DNA of 42,049 bases from CAYJDG01 sp964368875 (GCA_964368875.1 CAYJDG010000017.1:1-42049); one strand, 5' to 3'. Positions 7,211 through 15,527 are shown, counted from the first letter of the stretch. Numbers and translations: made by a program. Notes: generated from the sequence alone by a model not told the origin.

Positions 7211-8125
7211 ATGCGCCAGTCCATTATCCTTCTGATTGTCCTCCTGATCGCTGTGGTTCTTTACACCGCCTACGGCCTCATGACCTTCGAGCCTGATCCG
7301 GCCACTCCGTTCACCTTTGCCGAGCCGGTGATCCCGCCTGAAATACTGGCTGCGAATGCGGCAGAGGCCGCAGGTAAAACCCCTGTTGGCGACGCCCAGC
7401 AGCAACAGACCGATGCTGCCATGACGCAGATGACTCAAGCCATCACCCTGTATCAGTCTTACGAACAAGGTGCCTCGCCTCAGGCCGTCTCCACCTTCAG
7501 CATTCTCAACGCGGCGGTCTTCAATGGCCGTCTGCCGGCGTATCTTTTGTCGCAAAGCAAAAATGCCAGTCAGGTGCGCGAGTTTGAACTGATTACGCTC
7601 GATCCGCGTAAAGTCAGCGCAATCCGCTCTGGCGAAACCACCCTGACCTGTGGTCTCGGTGCGAACGCTGTCGATATCATGGTCGGCGATAACGGCGACA
7701 ACCGGATCGTCTGTGATCTTGATGAAACGGCCGCAGCGCATGACCGTATTTTCCTTGGCGGTCCCGGCAACGATGAAATGATCAGCGCCCATGGCAACCG
7801 TATTATCAATGCTGGTACTGGCGACGATAAAATCACCGCAGGCCCGGGCCGAACCATCATCATGCTCGATGATGCATGGGGCAAGGATACCCTCACGGTT
7901 GATTGTACCGGAGCCAAGGTCGCCATTCCCGGCGAACTGCCGCCTAATTTCCCGATCCCGTGGGTTCAGCCATATACCAACTTCATTCTGCTCAGCCCAC
8001 GCATTAATACGACCGATGTTGAGTGGAACGGGCTTGTGCTGACCAATAAAACCACGGGTGACACGCTCTCGGTCAACGAGAAGTGTTTCAACCTGATCAG
8101 CGCCGGACAGTCTTCGACCCAATAG
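7211..8125 (+). CDS. Membrane-anchored protein with RTX-like calcium-binding repeats
   Basis: The N-terminus (residues about 4-23) is a strongly hydrophobic uncleaved-type helix that should anchor the protein in the inner membrane with the rest outside the cytoplasm. A low-complexity Ala/Gln/Pro linker follows. Residues about 145-215 contain degenerate RTX-type nonapeptides such as GGPGNDEMI and NAGTGDDKI, which in the family form a parallel beta-roll that binds calcium. Two Cys pairs flank this part (TCGL/VCDL and DCTG/KCFN), which could form disulfides. Typical RTX proteins are exported by type I secretion through a C-terminal signal; here the N-terminal anchor and the short repeat region suggest a cell-bound calcium-binding protein. 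Function is unknown. Confidence 0.8.
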   Translation: MRQSIILLIVLLIAVVLYTAYGLMTFEPDPATPFTFAEPVIPPEILAANAAEAAGKTPVGDAQQQQTDAAMTQMTQAITLYQSYEQGASPQAVSTFSILNAAVFNGRLPAYLLSQSKNASQVREFELITLDPRKVSAIRSGETTLTCGLGANAVDIMVGDNGDNRIVCDLDETAAAHDRIFLGGPGNDEMISAHGNRIINAGTGDDKITAGPGRTIIMLDDAWGKDTLTVDCTGAKVAIPGELPPNFPIPWVQPYTNFILLSPRINTTDVEWNGLVLTNKTTGDTLSVNEKCFNLISAGQSSTQ

Positions 8126-8146
8126 GATATCTTCGGTCTGCAGGAC

Positions 8147-8176
8147 TTGCGTTTGACCGTCTGAACCCCTTATGGT
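8147..8176 (+). promoter_or_regulatory. Candidate uvrD promoter, leaderless-type spacing
   Basis: TTGCGT (8147-8152), an 18-base spacer and TATGGT (8171-8176) lie so that the -10 box ends 6 bases before the uvrD ATG. There is no Shine-Dalgarno sequence, which fits a leaderless transcript. Confidence 0.4.
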
Positions 8177-8182
8177 GCGCGG

Positions 8183-10363
8183 ATGATCCCGCAAACCAAC
8201 GCCTCGCAACCTCCCTATCTAGCACAGCTCAACGACGTGCAACGCCGCGCCGTCGAAACACTCGACGGCCCCGTGCTGGTGCTCGCTGGTGCGGGGACTG
8301 GTAAGACGAGGGTTCTCACGACCCGGCTTGCGCATCTCTTGATGCAGGGCAAAGCCATGCCGGGGCAGATCCTCTCGGTTACGTTTACCAACAAGGCTGC
8401 GCATGAAATGCGCGAACGTGTCTCGCATCTGCTCGGCGGCCAGCCTGTCGAAGGCTGGTGGCTTGGGACGTTTCATGCTCTCTGCGCCCGCATGCTGCGC
8501 CGTCACGCCGAACTGGTCGGCCTGACCTCCAATTTCACCATCATCGATCCCGATGACCAGCTGCGGCTGATGAAGCAAATCTGCGAAGCAGAAAATCTCG
8601 ATGCTAAGAAATCACCCCCCAAGCAGATGATCGCGCTGATCGACCGCTGGAAGGATCGCGGGCTTGCGCCGGACGATCTCGGTGCAAATGATGCGGGTGA
8701 CGTTGCGGGCGGTCGTTTGCCGCAGCTCTACCGCCTCTATCAATCACGCTTAAAGACGATGAATGCCTGTGACTTCGGCGACCTGCTGCTGCATATGATC
8801 CGTATCCTGCGCGATACGCAGAACGGTGTCCTCGCCGATTATCACCGCCGCTTCAAATACATCATGGTCGATGAATATCAGGATACGAACGTTGCGCAGT
8901 ATCTGTGGCTACGCCTGCTGGCTCAGGGGTCTAACAATATCTGCTGCGTCGGCGACGATGACCAGTCGATCTATGGCTGGCGCGGCGCCGAGGTCGGCAA
9001 CATCCTGCGCTTTGAAAAAGATTTTCCCGGCGCAACCATCATCCGGCTTGAACAGAACTACCGCTCGACCGGAACCATCCTCGCTGCCGCTGGGGGTATG
9101 ATCGCGCAGAACCAGGGCCGCCTCGGCAAAACCCTGTGGTCGGCGGGTGAAATGGGCGACAAGGTCGCCGTGCGCGGCCTGTGGGATGGCGAAGCCGAGG
9201 CCCGCTATATCGCTGAAGAAATCGAGCAGCTGCAGAATAAAAAATGGCGTCTGCGCCAGATGGCCGTGCTGGTCCGTGCCGGATTCCAGATGCGCGAATT
9301 TGAAGAACGCTTTATTCAGCTGGGTCTGCCCTACCGAGTTTTCGGCGGTCCGCGTTTCTATGAGCGTCAGGAAATTCGCGATGCGCTCGCTTATCTGCGC
9401 GTGGTTGCGCAACCTGCCGACGATCTCGCCTTCGAACGCATCATCAACACGCCCAAGCGCGGCATCGGCGATGCGACCATCCAGATTCTTTATACTGTTG
9501 CCCGCGCGCAGGGCATCAGCCTCTATCACGCGACAGAAAAAATCTGTGAAACGGAAGAGCTCAAACCGAAAGTGCGCGCGACCTTATCGCTGCTGTTAAA
9601 GGATTTTGACCGCTGGCGCTCACTGGTCGGCATCACCGCGCATCCAGCGCTTGCCGGACAAATTCTTGATGAAAGCGGCTACACGGCGATGTGGCAGGCG
9701 GATAAATCACCCGATGCGCCGGGCCGCCTTGAGAACCTCAAGGAGCTCGTCGCCGGTATGGAAGAATTCGAAAGCATGGCGAGCTTTCTGGAGCATGTCG
9801 CGCTGGTGCTTGAAAGCCAGAATGTCGGCCTCGCCGATGACTACGTCTCGCTCATGACCCTGCACGGAGCAAAGGGGTTGGAATTTGATGCGGTCTTTCT
9901 GCCGGGTTGGGAAGAGGGTCTGTTTCCCTCGCAACGAACCATGGACGAGAACGGCAACAACGGTCTCGAAGAAGAACGCCGCCTCGCCTATGTTGGGCTG
10001 ACGCGCGCACGTAAACGGGCCTATGTGTCCTATGTCGGCAACCGCCGCATGTACGGCAACTGGGTCAACGCCATCCCGTCGCGTTTTGTTGATGAGTTAC
10101 CACCGGACACCGTTGAAACCCAATCCGAAAGCGGCATGTATAATCCCGGCAGATCACAGCACTGGGACTCGAAAGGCTTCCAGCCGATGGCCCAGAAATC
10201 TGTCCGCACCGCATCTGCCAGCACTTACAAACACGGCGATGAAGTCTACCATGACAGCTTCGGGCAGGGCCGGGTCATCTTTGTCGATGGCCACAAACTC
10301 GATATCCTGTTCGAGGATGGCGAACAGCGGCGGGTCATGGACAGCTTTGTCGCCCGGGTCTGA
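8183..10363 (+). CDS. uvrD: ATP-dependent DNA helicase UvrD/PcrA (SF1A)
   Basis: This 726-residue superfamily 1A helicase has all the expected motifs: Q-motif region LNDVQRRAV, Walker A AGAGTGKT (35-42), Walker B with MVDEYQDTN, motif III GDDDQSIYGWRGA, motif IV EQNYRST, motif V TLHGAKGLEFDAVFLPG and motif VI EERRLAYVGLTRAR. The C-terminal 60 residues contain the Tudor-like fold (YHDSFGQGRVI, DILFEDGEQRRVM) that in PcrA/UvrD contacts RNA polymerase. It unwinds DNA 3' to 5' in nucleotide excision and mismatch repair. It is somewhat closer in layout to PcrA, but alphaproteobacterial annotations use uvrD. It appears monocistronic. Confidence 0.95.
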   Translation: MIPQTNASQPPYLAQLNDVQRRAVETLDGPVLVLAGAGTGKTRVLTTRLAHLLMQGKAMPGQILSVTFTNKAAHEMRERVSHLLGGQPVEGWWLGTFHALCARMLRRHAELVGLTSNFTIIDPDDQLRLMKQICEAENLDAKKSPPKQMIALIDRWKDRGLAPDDLGANDAGDVAGGRLPQLYRLYQSRLKTMNACDFGDLLLHMIRILRDTQNGVLADYHRRFKYIMVDEYQDTNVAQYLWLRLLAQGSNNICCVGDDDQSIYGWRGAEVGNILRFEKDFPGATIIRLEQNYRSTGTILAAAGGMIAQNQGRLGKTLWSAGEMGDKVAVRGLWDGEAEARYIAEEIEQLQNKKWRLRQMAVLVRAGFQMREFEERFIQLGLPYRVFGGPRFYERQEIRDALAYLRVVAQPADDLAFERIINTPKRGIGDATIQILYTVARAQGISLYHATEKICETEELKPKVRATLSLLLKDFDRWRSLVGITAHPALAGQILDESGYTAMWQADKSPDAPGRLENLKELVAGMEEFESMASFLEHVALVLESQNVGLADDYVSLMTLHGAKGLEFDAVFLPGWEEGLFPSQRTMDENGNNGLEEERRLAYVGLTRARKRAYVSYVGNRRMYGNWVNAIPSRFVDELPPDTVETQSESGMYNPGRSQHWDSKGFQPMAQKSVRTASASTYKHGDEVYHDSFGQGRVIFVDGHKLDILFEDGEQRRVMDSFVARV

Positions 10364-10388
10364 AAAATCGCCGCTTCATAAAAAAACC

Positions 10389-10417
10389 TTGCGCCGCCAG
10401 CAAAAAGTCGGCTAGCG
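10389..10417 (+). promoter_or_regulatory. Candidate promoter of the arginine leader-argF-argG unit
   Basis: TTGCGC at 10389-10394, a 17-base spacer and CTAGCG at 10412-10417 loosely match the alphaproteobacterial TTGACx / CTATAT pattern. Transcription would begin around 10424-10426, that is, at the start codon of the leader peptide. No ribosome site precedes that ATG. The boxes are weak, so the placement is tentative. Confidence 0.35.
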
Positions 10418-10425
10418 TCCCTCCC

Positions 10426-10476
10426 ATGACCACCATGAGCACCTCAGTTGCCCTGCTTCTCCGACGCCGACGCTAA
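10426..10476 (+). CDS. Candidate arginine leader peptide upstream of argF
   Basis: A 16-codon frame encodes MTTMSTSVALLLRRRR. The last four codons before TAA are all arginine (CGA CGC CGA CGC), two of them CGA, a codon that seems uncommon in the neighbouring genes. It ends 72 bases before argF, an arginine biosynthesis gene. This is the layout of an amino-acid attenuator leader: ribosome progress through Arg codons would report arginyl-tRNA charging. It lacks a Shine-Dalgarno sequence, and the candidate promoter places the transcript start at the ATG, as for leaderless leader peptides such as rhizobial trpL. A caveat is that the Arg run is also a tandem CGACGC repeat and could be chance. Confidence 0.65.
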   Translation: MTTMSTSVALLLRRRR

Positions 10477-10493
10477 GCTTATTCAGCGCGGCG
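10465..10493 (+). promoter_or_regulatory. Alternative leader RNA stem competing with the terminator hairpin
   Basis: CGCCGACGCT (10465-10474), which contains the last three Arg codons, can pair with AGCGCGGCG (10485-10493) as 9 base pairs with one bulged A. This uses bases 10490-10493, which form the left arm of the downstream terminator-like hairpin, so the two structures exclude each other. Separately, UCUCCG at 10458-10463 can pair with CGGAGA at 10538-10543, covering the argF ribosome site. These pairings were found by eye, without energy calculation. Confidence 0.45.
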
Positions 10494-10517
10494 GGACTGG
10501 TATTCCGCCTGTTTTTC
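10490..10517 (+). terminator. Terminator-like hairpin between the leader peptide and argF
   Basis: GGCGGGA (10490-10496) pairs with TTCCGCC (10503-10509) over a 6-base loop, and TGTTTTTC follows. A GC-rich stem followed by a T-run inside the 5' region of argF, after a short arginine-rich reading frame, is what an intrinsic attenuator would look like. The stem is short (7 bp including one G-U) and the T-run is interrupted by one G, so its strength is uncertain. Confidence 0.55.
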
Positions 10518-10548
10518 TGCAACAGATACGGCACTTACGGAGACCGTC

Positions 10549-11460
10549 ATGACCTCTAAAACACCCTTGCCGCCACGGCACTTTATCAACCTCGACCAGC
10601 TTCCTCCGGAAACGCTGCGCGGCATTCTGCGCCATGCGCATGCGCTGAAGAAAAAGAAATTCGCCCCGCCACAGCTCTTTGCCGGACTGTCGCTCGCCAT
10701 GGTCTTCGATAAGAAATCCACGCGCACACGGCTCTCATTCGAAGTCGCGATGAAACAGCTCGGCGGTCACTGCGTCGTCATGACTAAAGATGAAATGCAG
10801 CTGGGTGTGAATGAAAGCATCGAAGACACGGCCAAGGTTCTGTCGCGCTTCGTCGACGGTGTGATGATCCGCTTAAGCGATCATGCGGTGGTTGAGGAGC
10901 TCGCTTCCTATGCGACCATTCCGGTCGTCAATGCACTGACCAATGCCTCGCATCCGTGCCAGATCATGGCCGACCTCATGACCATCGAAGAGAAATTCGG
11001 CGGCGTGCAGGGCCTGAAAATTGCGTGGTTCGGCGATTACAACAATGTCGCCAAAACCTTCGTGCAGGCCGCACCGAAATTCGGCTTCGAACTCGCGCTC
11101 GCGGTCCCACCGTCGCTACAGCCGCAGGGCTTCAAGGCTGATGGCGTGACTCTGACCGATGACGCTGTTGCCGCGGCCAAAAATGCCGATGTCATCGTCA
11201 CCGATACGTGGGTATCGATGGGCGAAGAAGGCAAAGCGGTCGAGATTTTCACGCCCTACAAAGTGACCAAAGACCTGATGGCCCAGGCCAAAGAAAAGGC
11301 GATCTTCATGCACTGTATGCCGATCCATCGTGGCGAGGAAGTCACTGACGAAGTGCTCGATACTTCAGCAAGCGTCATCTACGACGAAGCGGAAAACCGT
11401 CTGCATGCGCAAAAAGCAATTCTGGCGTGGTGCTTTGAAAACGCTGGCGTAAAAATTTAA
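10549..11460 (+). CDS. argF: Ornithine carbamoyltransferase
   Basis: ArgF joins carbamoyl phosphate and ornithine to give citrulline, the sixth step of arginine synthesis. The 303-residue protein has the carbamoyl-phosphate loop STRTR at 57-61, HPCQ near 133-136, and the ornithine-site stretch HCMPIHRGEE near 265 (most family members have HCLP). A good ribosome site, GGAG at 10539-10542, lies 6 bases before the ATG. argG starts 28 bases after the argF stop, so the two are probably co-transcribed. The 185-base region upstream holds the candidate arginine leader peptide and terminator-like hairpin described separately, which points to control by arginine supply. Confidence 0.97.
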   Translation: MTSKTPLPPRHFINLDQLPPETLRGILRHAHALKKKKFAPPQLFAGLSLAMVFDKKSTRTRLSFEVAMKQLGGHCVVMTKDEMQLGVNESIEDTAKVLSRFVDGVMIRLSDHAVVEELASYATIPVVNALTNASHPCQIMADLMTIEEKFGGVQGLKIAWFGDYNNVAKTFVQAAPKFGFELALAVPPSLQPQGFKADGVTLTDDAVAAAKNADVIVTDTWVSMGEEGKAVEIFTPYKVTKDLMAQAKEKAIFMHCMPIHRGEEVTDEVLDTSASVIYDEAENRLHAQKAILAWCFENAGVKI

Positions 11461-11488
11461 ACAGTTGAAAAGAGAAAAGGAAAAAATC

Positions 11489-12733
11489 ATGGCTAAAGAA
11501 AAAGTAGTACTCGCTTATTCGGGCGGTCTCGACACCTCCGTCATCCTCAAATGGCTCCTGGAAAAAGGCTACGAGGTCATCGCCTACATCGCCGATATCG
11601 GGCAGGACGAAGACATGGAGGCCGCGAAAGAAAAAGCCCTCAAAGTAGGGGCCAGCAAGGTCTATGTCGAAGACATGAAAGAAGAATTCGTCACTGACTA
11701 CATCTTCCCGGCGTTCAAGGCCAACGCGCTGTATGAAGGCCGTTACTTGCTCGGCACCTCGGTCGCCCGTCCCCTGATCGCCAAGCGTCAGGTTGAAATC
11801 GCCGAAAAAGAAGGCGCGCAATATGTGTCCCACGGCGCAACTGGCAAAGGCAACGATCAGGTCCGGTTCGAGCTTTCGGCTTATGCCCTCAAGCCCGATA
11901 TCAAAATCATCGCCCCGTGGAAGTCGCCCGAGTTTCTGGCGAAATTCAAAGGCCGCTCCGATATGCTCGCCTACGCCGCCGAACACGGCATCCCCGTCAA
12001 GGCGACCTCGAAGAAGCCGTATTCAGAAGATGATAATCTTCTGCACATCAGCCATGAAGCCGGCATCCTCGAAGACCCGAACGCGATCTGCGCCGAAGAC
12101 GTCTATTCGCGCACGTCAAGCATCGCCAACGCCCCTGACACGGCTGACATCGTTGCGATCACCTTCAAGGACGGTCTCCCGGTCAAGGTTGAATGCAATG
12201 GCCGGGTCGAGACCAAGGCCCTGCCGTTGTTCATGTTCCTCAATGAACTCGGTTCCAAACACGGCATCGGCCGTCTCGATATGGTTGAAAACCGCTTCGT
12301 CGGTATCAAGTCGCGCGGTGTCTATGAAACGCCGGGCGGTGCAATCCTGCACAACGCGCACCGTGATATCGAAGGTCTCGTCATGGACCGCGAAGTCATG
12401 AAGATCCGCGATGTCCTGTCGCTGAAAGTCGCCGAACTGATTTATAACGGCTTCTGGTTCGCGCCTGAATTCGACTTCCTGATGGAATGTATCGACGCCT
12501 CCCAGCGCGGCATCGACGGCACCGTGCAGGTGCAACTGCTGAAAGGCGTGGCCTACCCGGTCGCCCGTTCATCGCCAGTGGCCCTGTATGATCCGAAAAT
12601 GTCGTCGATGGACGAAGAAGGCGGTTACAACCAGCAGGACGCCGAAGGCTTCATCAAGATCAACGCCGTGCGCCTCAAAAACTACACGCTGATCACGAAA
12701 GCGGCAGCGAAGAAGCAGAGCAAAGCGGCTTAA
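11489..12733 (+). CDS. argG: Argininosuccinate synthase
   Basis: ArgG condenses citrulline and aspartate with ATP to argininosuccinate. The nucleotide-binding loop AYSGGLDTS is at residues 9-17, and the family stretches TGKGNDQVRFE, SKKPYSEDDNLLHISHE and YDPKMSSMDEEGGYNQQDAEGF are intact. It belongs to the proteobacterial long-known type 1 family, with 414 residues from the ATG at 11489. An upstream TTG at 11465 keeps the frame open, but the ATG is preferred because AAAAGGA (11475-11481) is ideally placed. It lies directly after argF and ends at a strong intrinsic terminator (12746-12779). Confidence 0.97.
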   Translation: MAKEKVVLAYSGGLDTSVILKWLLEKGYEVIAYIADIGQDEDMEAAKEKALKVGASKVYVEDMKEEFVTDYIFPAFKANALYEGRYLLGTSVARPLIAKRQVEIAEKEGAQYVSHGATGKGNDQVRFELSAYALKPDIKIIAPWKSPEFLAKFKGRSDMLAYAAEHGIPVKATSKKPYSEDDNLLHISHEAGILEDPNAICAEDVYSRTSSIANAPDTADIVAITFKDGLPVKVECNGRVETKALPLFMFLNELGSKHGIGRLDMVENRFVGIKSRGVYETPGGAILHNAHRDIEGLVMDREVMKIRDVLSLKVAELIYNGFWFAPEFDFLMECIDASQRGIDGTVQVQLLKGVAYPVARSSPVALYDPKMSSMDEEGGYNQQDAEGFIKINAVRLKNYTLITKAAAKKQSKAA

Positions 12734-12745
12734 TTCATTTGGTTT

Positions 12746-12779
12746 AAAAGCCCTCTGGCCCAGTGCCGGAGGGCTTTTT
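12746..12779 (+). terminator. Strong intrinsic terminator after argG
   Basis: AAAAGCCCTC (12746-12755) pairs perfectly with GAGGGCTTTT (12769-12778), with an inner TGGC/GCCG extension and a 5-base loop, ending in a T-run. The A-run on the left arm means it can also end transcription from the opposite strand, where the facing gene stops at 12778. Confidence 0.9.
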
Positions 12780-13293
12780 ATTTGCGCTCGAACTTTGTAC
12801 ACGCGAACGTCGTCTCGTTTGTTTTCTTTAGACACATAATCTGCGGATCATGAAACGGTACGTTTGCGGCTGCTCTGGTGATGCTGTCCATCAGATCCAT
12901 CAGGCGGGTGCGGTCGACATGTTCGGCGGAGCTCATCGTGACCGGGGTTTTATATTCGGCGAGTCTGTCGTGATAGGACAGATGTCTGGTCGAGGCATCA
13001 TCGCGGTAAGACGCGTAATATGGTGTCATCGAATAGGTCCATGCCGTTTTTAGTGTCGAAGCGACACGTTCAACCATGTCGCTTTGATTGCGGGTGCGAT
13101 CATAGATGGTCTCGGAGATCGTGGCCCCCGGCACCAGCTCGATGGTCATTTCTTTGTCGCTCGGATATCCGGTCCCCGGGTAAGAAAATTCGATAGGTGC
13201 GTGCGGCGGAATCGGCTCAGGCTCCTGCATCTGGGACGACTGGGTGATAAACAGGCCGGTTAAGGCAAGACTGACGATGCTGGATCTATTCAT
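12778..13293 (-). CDS. Unrecognised secreted protein, 171 aa
   Basis: The start is placed at ATG 13293 because GAGGG lies 4 bases upstream on this strand and because the protein then begins with a signal-like sequence (MNRSSIVSLALTGLFI). The frame is open nine codons further, but without a ribosome site. The mature part is hydrophilic, with a Pro-rich beginning (EPEPIPPHAP) and two cysteines near the C-terminus (MCLKK, ACTKF) that could form a disulfide. I recognise no domain. A periplasmic location is inferred from the signal. It lies convergent to argG, sharing its terminator, and divergent from argH. Confidence 0.72.
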   Translation of the reverse strand: MNRSSIVSLALTGLFITQSSQMQEPEPIPPHAPIEFSYPGTGYPSDKEMTIELVPGATISETIYDRTRNQSDMVERVASTLKTAWTYSMTPYYASYRDDASTRHLSYHDRLAEYKTPVTMSSAEHVDRTRLMDLMDSITRAAANVPFHDPQIMCLKKTNETTFACTKFERK

Positions 13294-13435
13294 TGGGCCC
13301 TCTGCCCGGAATTTAAGCAAAAAAGCCCCGGCGGCGCGAGAAAATAATATGAAAATAATGAATTTGCGGCCTCTCCCATAGAGTTAATGCCCCCGGCATG
13401 GCATAAATCGAGGAAGATTTAAGGGAATTCGCACC

Positions 13436-14761
13436 ATGACACATTCATCCTCCATCTGGGGTGGCCGCTTTGAAACCGCCGTCGACGACGTCATGGAGCA
13501 GATCAATGCCTCCATCGATATCGACAAACGTCTCTACAAACAGGACATCGCGGGATCAAAAGCGCATGCGGCGATGCTGGTCACGACCGGGATTTTGAAT
13601 GCCGAAGACGGAGCGGTGATTCAGGGCGGGCTCGATCAGATCCTCGGCGAAATCGAGAGCGGTAAATTTCAGTTTAAGCGCGAACTGGAAGACATCCATA
13701 TGAATGTGGAGACGCGCCTGAAAGAACTGATTGGTGAAGCGGCGGGGCGGCTCCATACGGCGCGCTCGCGCAACGATCAGGTCGCGACCGATTTCAGATT
13801 ATGGGTACGCGAAGCCTGCGATGCGATGCAGGAAGAAATCAGCAAGCTGCAGATTATTTTTGCGAAGCTGATCAAGGATCATCAATTCACCATTATGCCG
13901 GGCTTCACGCATTTGCAGGTCGCCCAGCCTGTAACGCTCGGCCTGCATCTTGGGGCCTATCAGGATATGCTTGGCCGCGATGCGGCCCGCTTTGCCGATT
14001 GCCGCAAACGCCTGAATTTATCGCCGCTCGGCGCTGCGGCGCTGGCCGGAACCTCTTATCCGATCGACCGCATCCAGACCGCACTGGCACTGGGCTTTGA
14101 TGGGCCGCAGCCCAACACGATGGACGCCGTTGCATCACGTGATTTCGCCACCGAATTCTTATTCTGCGCGGCGCAAACCGGCATTCACCTGTCACGCCTC
14201 GCCGAAGAAATCATTCTCTGGTCGACCACCCAGTTCGGCTTTATGCGCCTGGCTGACGCATGGTCAACCGGATCTTCGATCATGCCGCAGAAAAAAAATG
14301 CCGATGCCGCCGAACTCGTGCGCGGCAAATCTGCGTTGCTGACCTCGAATCTTTTGCAATTGCTGATGATTCTGAAAGCGTTGCCGCTGACCTATAACAA
14401 GGATCTGCAAGACGATAAGCCGCCCGTCTTCGAAAGCTTCGATACGCTCACGCTGTGCCTGCGCGCTATCGGTGGAATGCTCTCGACGGCCACGTGGAAT
14501 AAAGACGTCATGAAAGATGCGGCGGAAAGCGGGTACGCGACCGCGACCGAACTGGCCGACTGGCTGGTCCGCGCGCTCGGATTGCCGTTCCGCGACGCGC
14601 ACCACATCACTGGCAAGATCGTCAAGCTGGCTGAGTCGCGCGGCGTGAAACTGACCGAACTCTCACTTGCTGAGCTCAAGAAAATCGAGCCGCGCATCAC
14701 GGACGACGTTTTCTGGTCACTTTCTGCCGAAGCCGCACTGAAGGCCAGAAGCCTGATTTAG
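13436..14761 (+). CDS. argH: Argininosuccinate lyase
   Basis: ArgH splits argininosuccinate into arginine and fumarate, the final step of the pathway. The 441-residue protein has the fumarase/aspartase superfamily signature around GSSIMPQKKNAD, with the catalytic serine loop; most ArgH proteins have KNPD here, so the Ala is a small deviation. TARSRNDQVATD and HTHLQ-type regions (GFTHLQVAQPV) are intact. AAGGGAA at 13421-13427 is the ribosome site. It is separated from argFG by a reverse-strand gene, so it must have its own promoter, and I see no arginine-rich leader upstream of it. Confidence 0.96.
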   Translation: MTHSSSIWGGRFETAVDDVMEQINASIDIDKRLYKQDIAGSKAHAAMLVTTGILNAEDGAVIQGGLDQILGEIESGKFQFKRELEDIHMNVETRLKELIGEAAGRLHTARSRNDQVATDFRLWVREACDAMQEEISKLQIIFAKLIKDHQFTIMPGFTHLQVAQPVTLGLHLGAYQDMLGRDAARFADCRKRLNLSPLGAAALAGTSYPIDRIQTALALGFDGPQPNTMDAVASRDFATEFLFCAAQTGIHLSRLAEEIILWSTTQFGFMRLADAWSTGSSIMPQKKNADAAELVRGKSALLTSNLLQLLMILKALPLTYNKDLQDDKPPVFESFDTLTLCLRAIGGMLSTATWNKDVMKDAAESGYATATELADWLVRALGLPFRDAHHITGKIVKLAESRGVKLTELSLAELKKIEPRITDDVFWSLSAEAALKARSLI

Positions 14762-14781
14762 TTATATAATCGAGCTTTTTC

Positions 14782-14810
14782 TTGAATTTCTATAATACTC
14801 ATTTTATACC
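14782..14810 (+). promoter_or_regulatory. Candidate promoter of the 14817 gene, leaderless-type spacing
   Basis: TTGAAT (14782-14787), a 17-base spacer and TATACC (14805-14810) end 6 bases before the ATG at 14817. No Shine-Dalgarno sequence is present. Confidence 0.45.
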
Positions 14811-14816
14811 GGGTGC

Positions 14817-15527
14817 ATGTTTTCACGCTTTTTACGCCCTGATTTTACCGCGGCCACAACGCCGTATGCGCAGCAGCTTTTGCCAGCCCTCAAAGAAGGC
14901 GATATTCGCTCTGTCCGCCACTATTGGAACAAGCATCGCGGCCACAGCCATCTCTACGCCGATCTGTGGAATGCCTTCGAAGCGATTTGCGCGTCGCCCA
15001 ACAGCTTTGGCAATCTCGATGAAGGTGTAGATAATTTGCTCGAAGAGGGCATCTCGCCCGTGCGGGTTTTTCAATCGGCTGCGGCCCGCTATGGCGAAGA
15101 GTATACCGAACGCGCTTTCTGGCTGTCATATGCTCTGAGTAAGGAGCCATCGCAACAGCGCGGCTATGCGGTTCTGCTTGCAGAATATTTGCGCTACCGT
15201 CTTGGCATAGAGAGCGAACCTTACAAAGTCTCACCGAGCAATCTTCTCTACGGACAGGACGTAGAAAGTCAGGGGGCAGGGATCATGCGCGGGGCAGGGC
15301 TGGTCGCCTTCAAGACGGTGCAACATGCGCTGGTAGCGTATGTCAACGAAGTCGGCCCAAATCTGCCACTGACGCGCGGGGCTGCCTTGCTTGATCAACT
15401 GCGCGACATTCCGGGAGCGGAATTGTGGACGAAAAAAATTGCCTCGATTGAGGAAAACCGGGTCTGCCAGCCACACTCAGACCGCAGACATACCAATATC
15501 ATTCACTACGAAAAAACCTATATTTAA
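14817..15527 (+). CDS. Unrecognised protein, 236 aa
   Basis: I do not recognise a family. The protein appears mainly alpha-helical and soluble, with regularly spaced aromatic and Ala-rich helices over about residues 15-130, as in helical-repeat proteins, followed by a more hydrophobic, Gly/Ala-containing stretch (GAGIMRGAGLVAFKTVQHALVA, split here only for description) and a basic, His-rich tail. It has no signal peptide. It is expressed from its own candidate promoter and overlaps the stop of the convergent DUF1223 gene by 4 bases. It lies 55 bases after argH, but there is no reason to link it to arginine synthesis. Confidence 0.72.
   Translation: MFSRFLRPDFTAATTPYAQQLLPALKEGDIRSVRHYWNKHRGHSHLYADLWNAFEAICASPNSFGNLDEGVDNLLEEGISPVRVFQSAAARYGEEYTERAFWLSYALSKEPSQQRGYAVLLAEYLRYRLGIESEPYKVSPSNLLYGQDVESQGAGIMRGAGLVAFKTVQHALVAYVNEVGPNLPLTRGAALLDQLRDIPGAELWTKKIASIEENRVCQPHSDRRHTNIIHYEKTYI

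Noticed and set aside
7190..8209. 339-codon reverse-strand frame opposite the membrane-anchored RTX-like gene
   Set aside because: The forward frame has a membrane anchor and RTX-like repeats. The reverse translation is Arg/Gly/Asp-rich with no recognisable feature and overlaps the uvrD start.
13387..13422. Short frame of 11 codons upstream of argH as a second arginine leader
   Set aside because: It has only one Arg codon, no run, and no hairpin with a T-run follows, so it does not resemble the argF leader.
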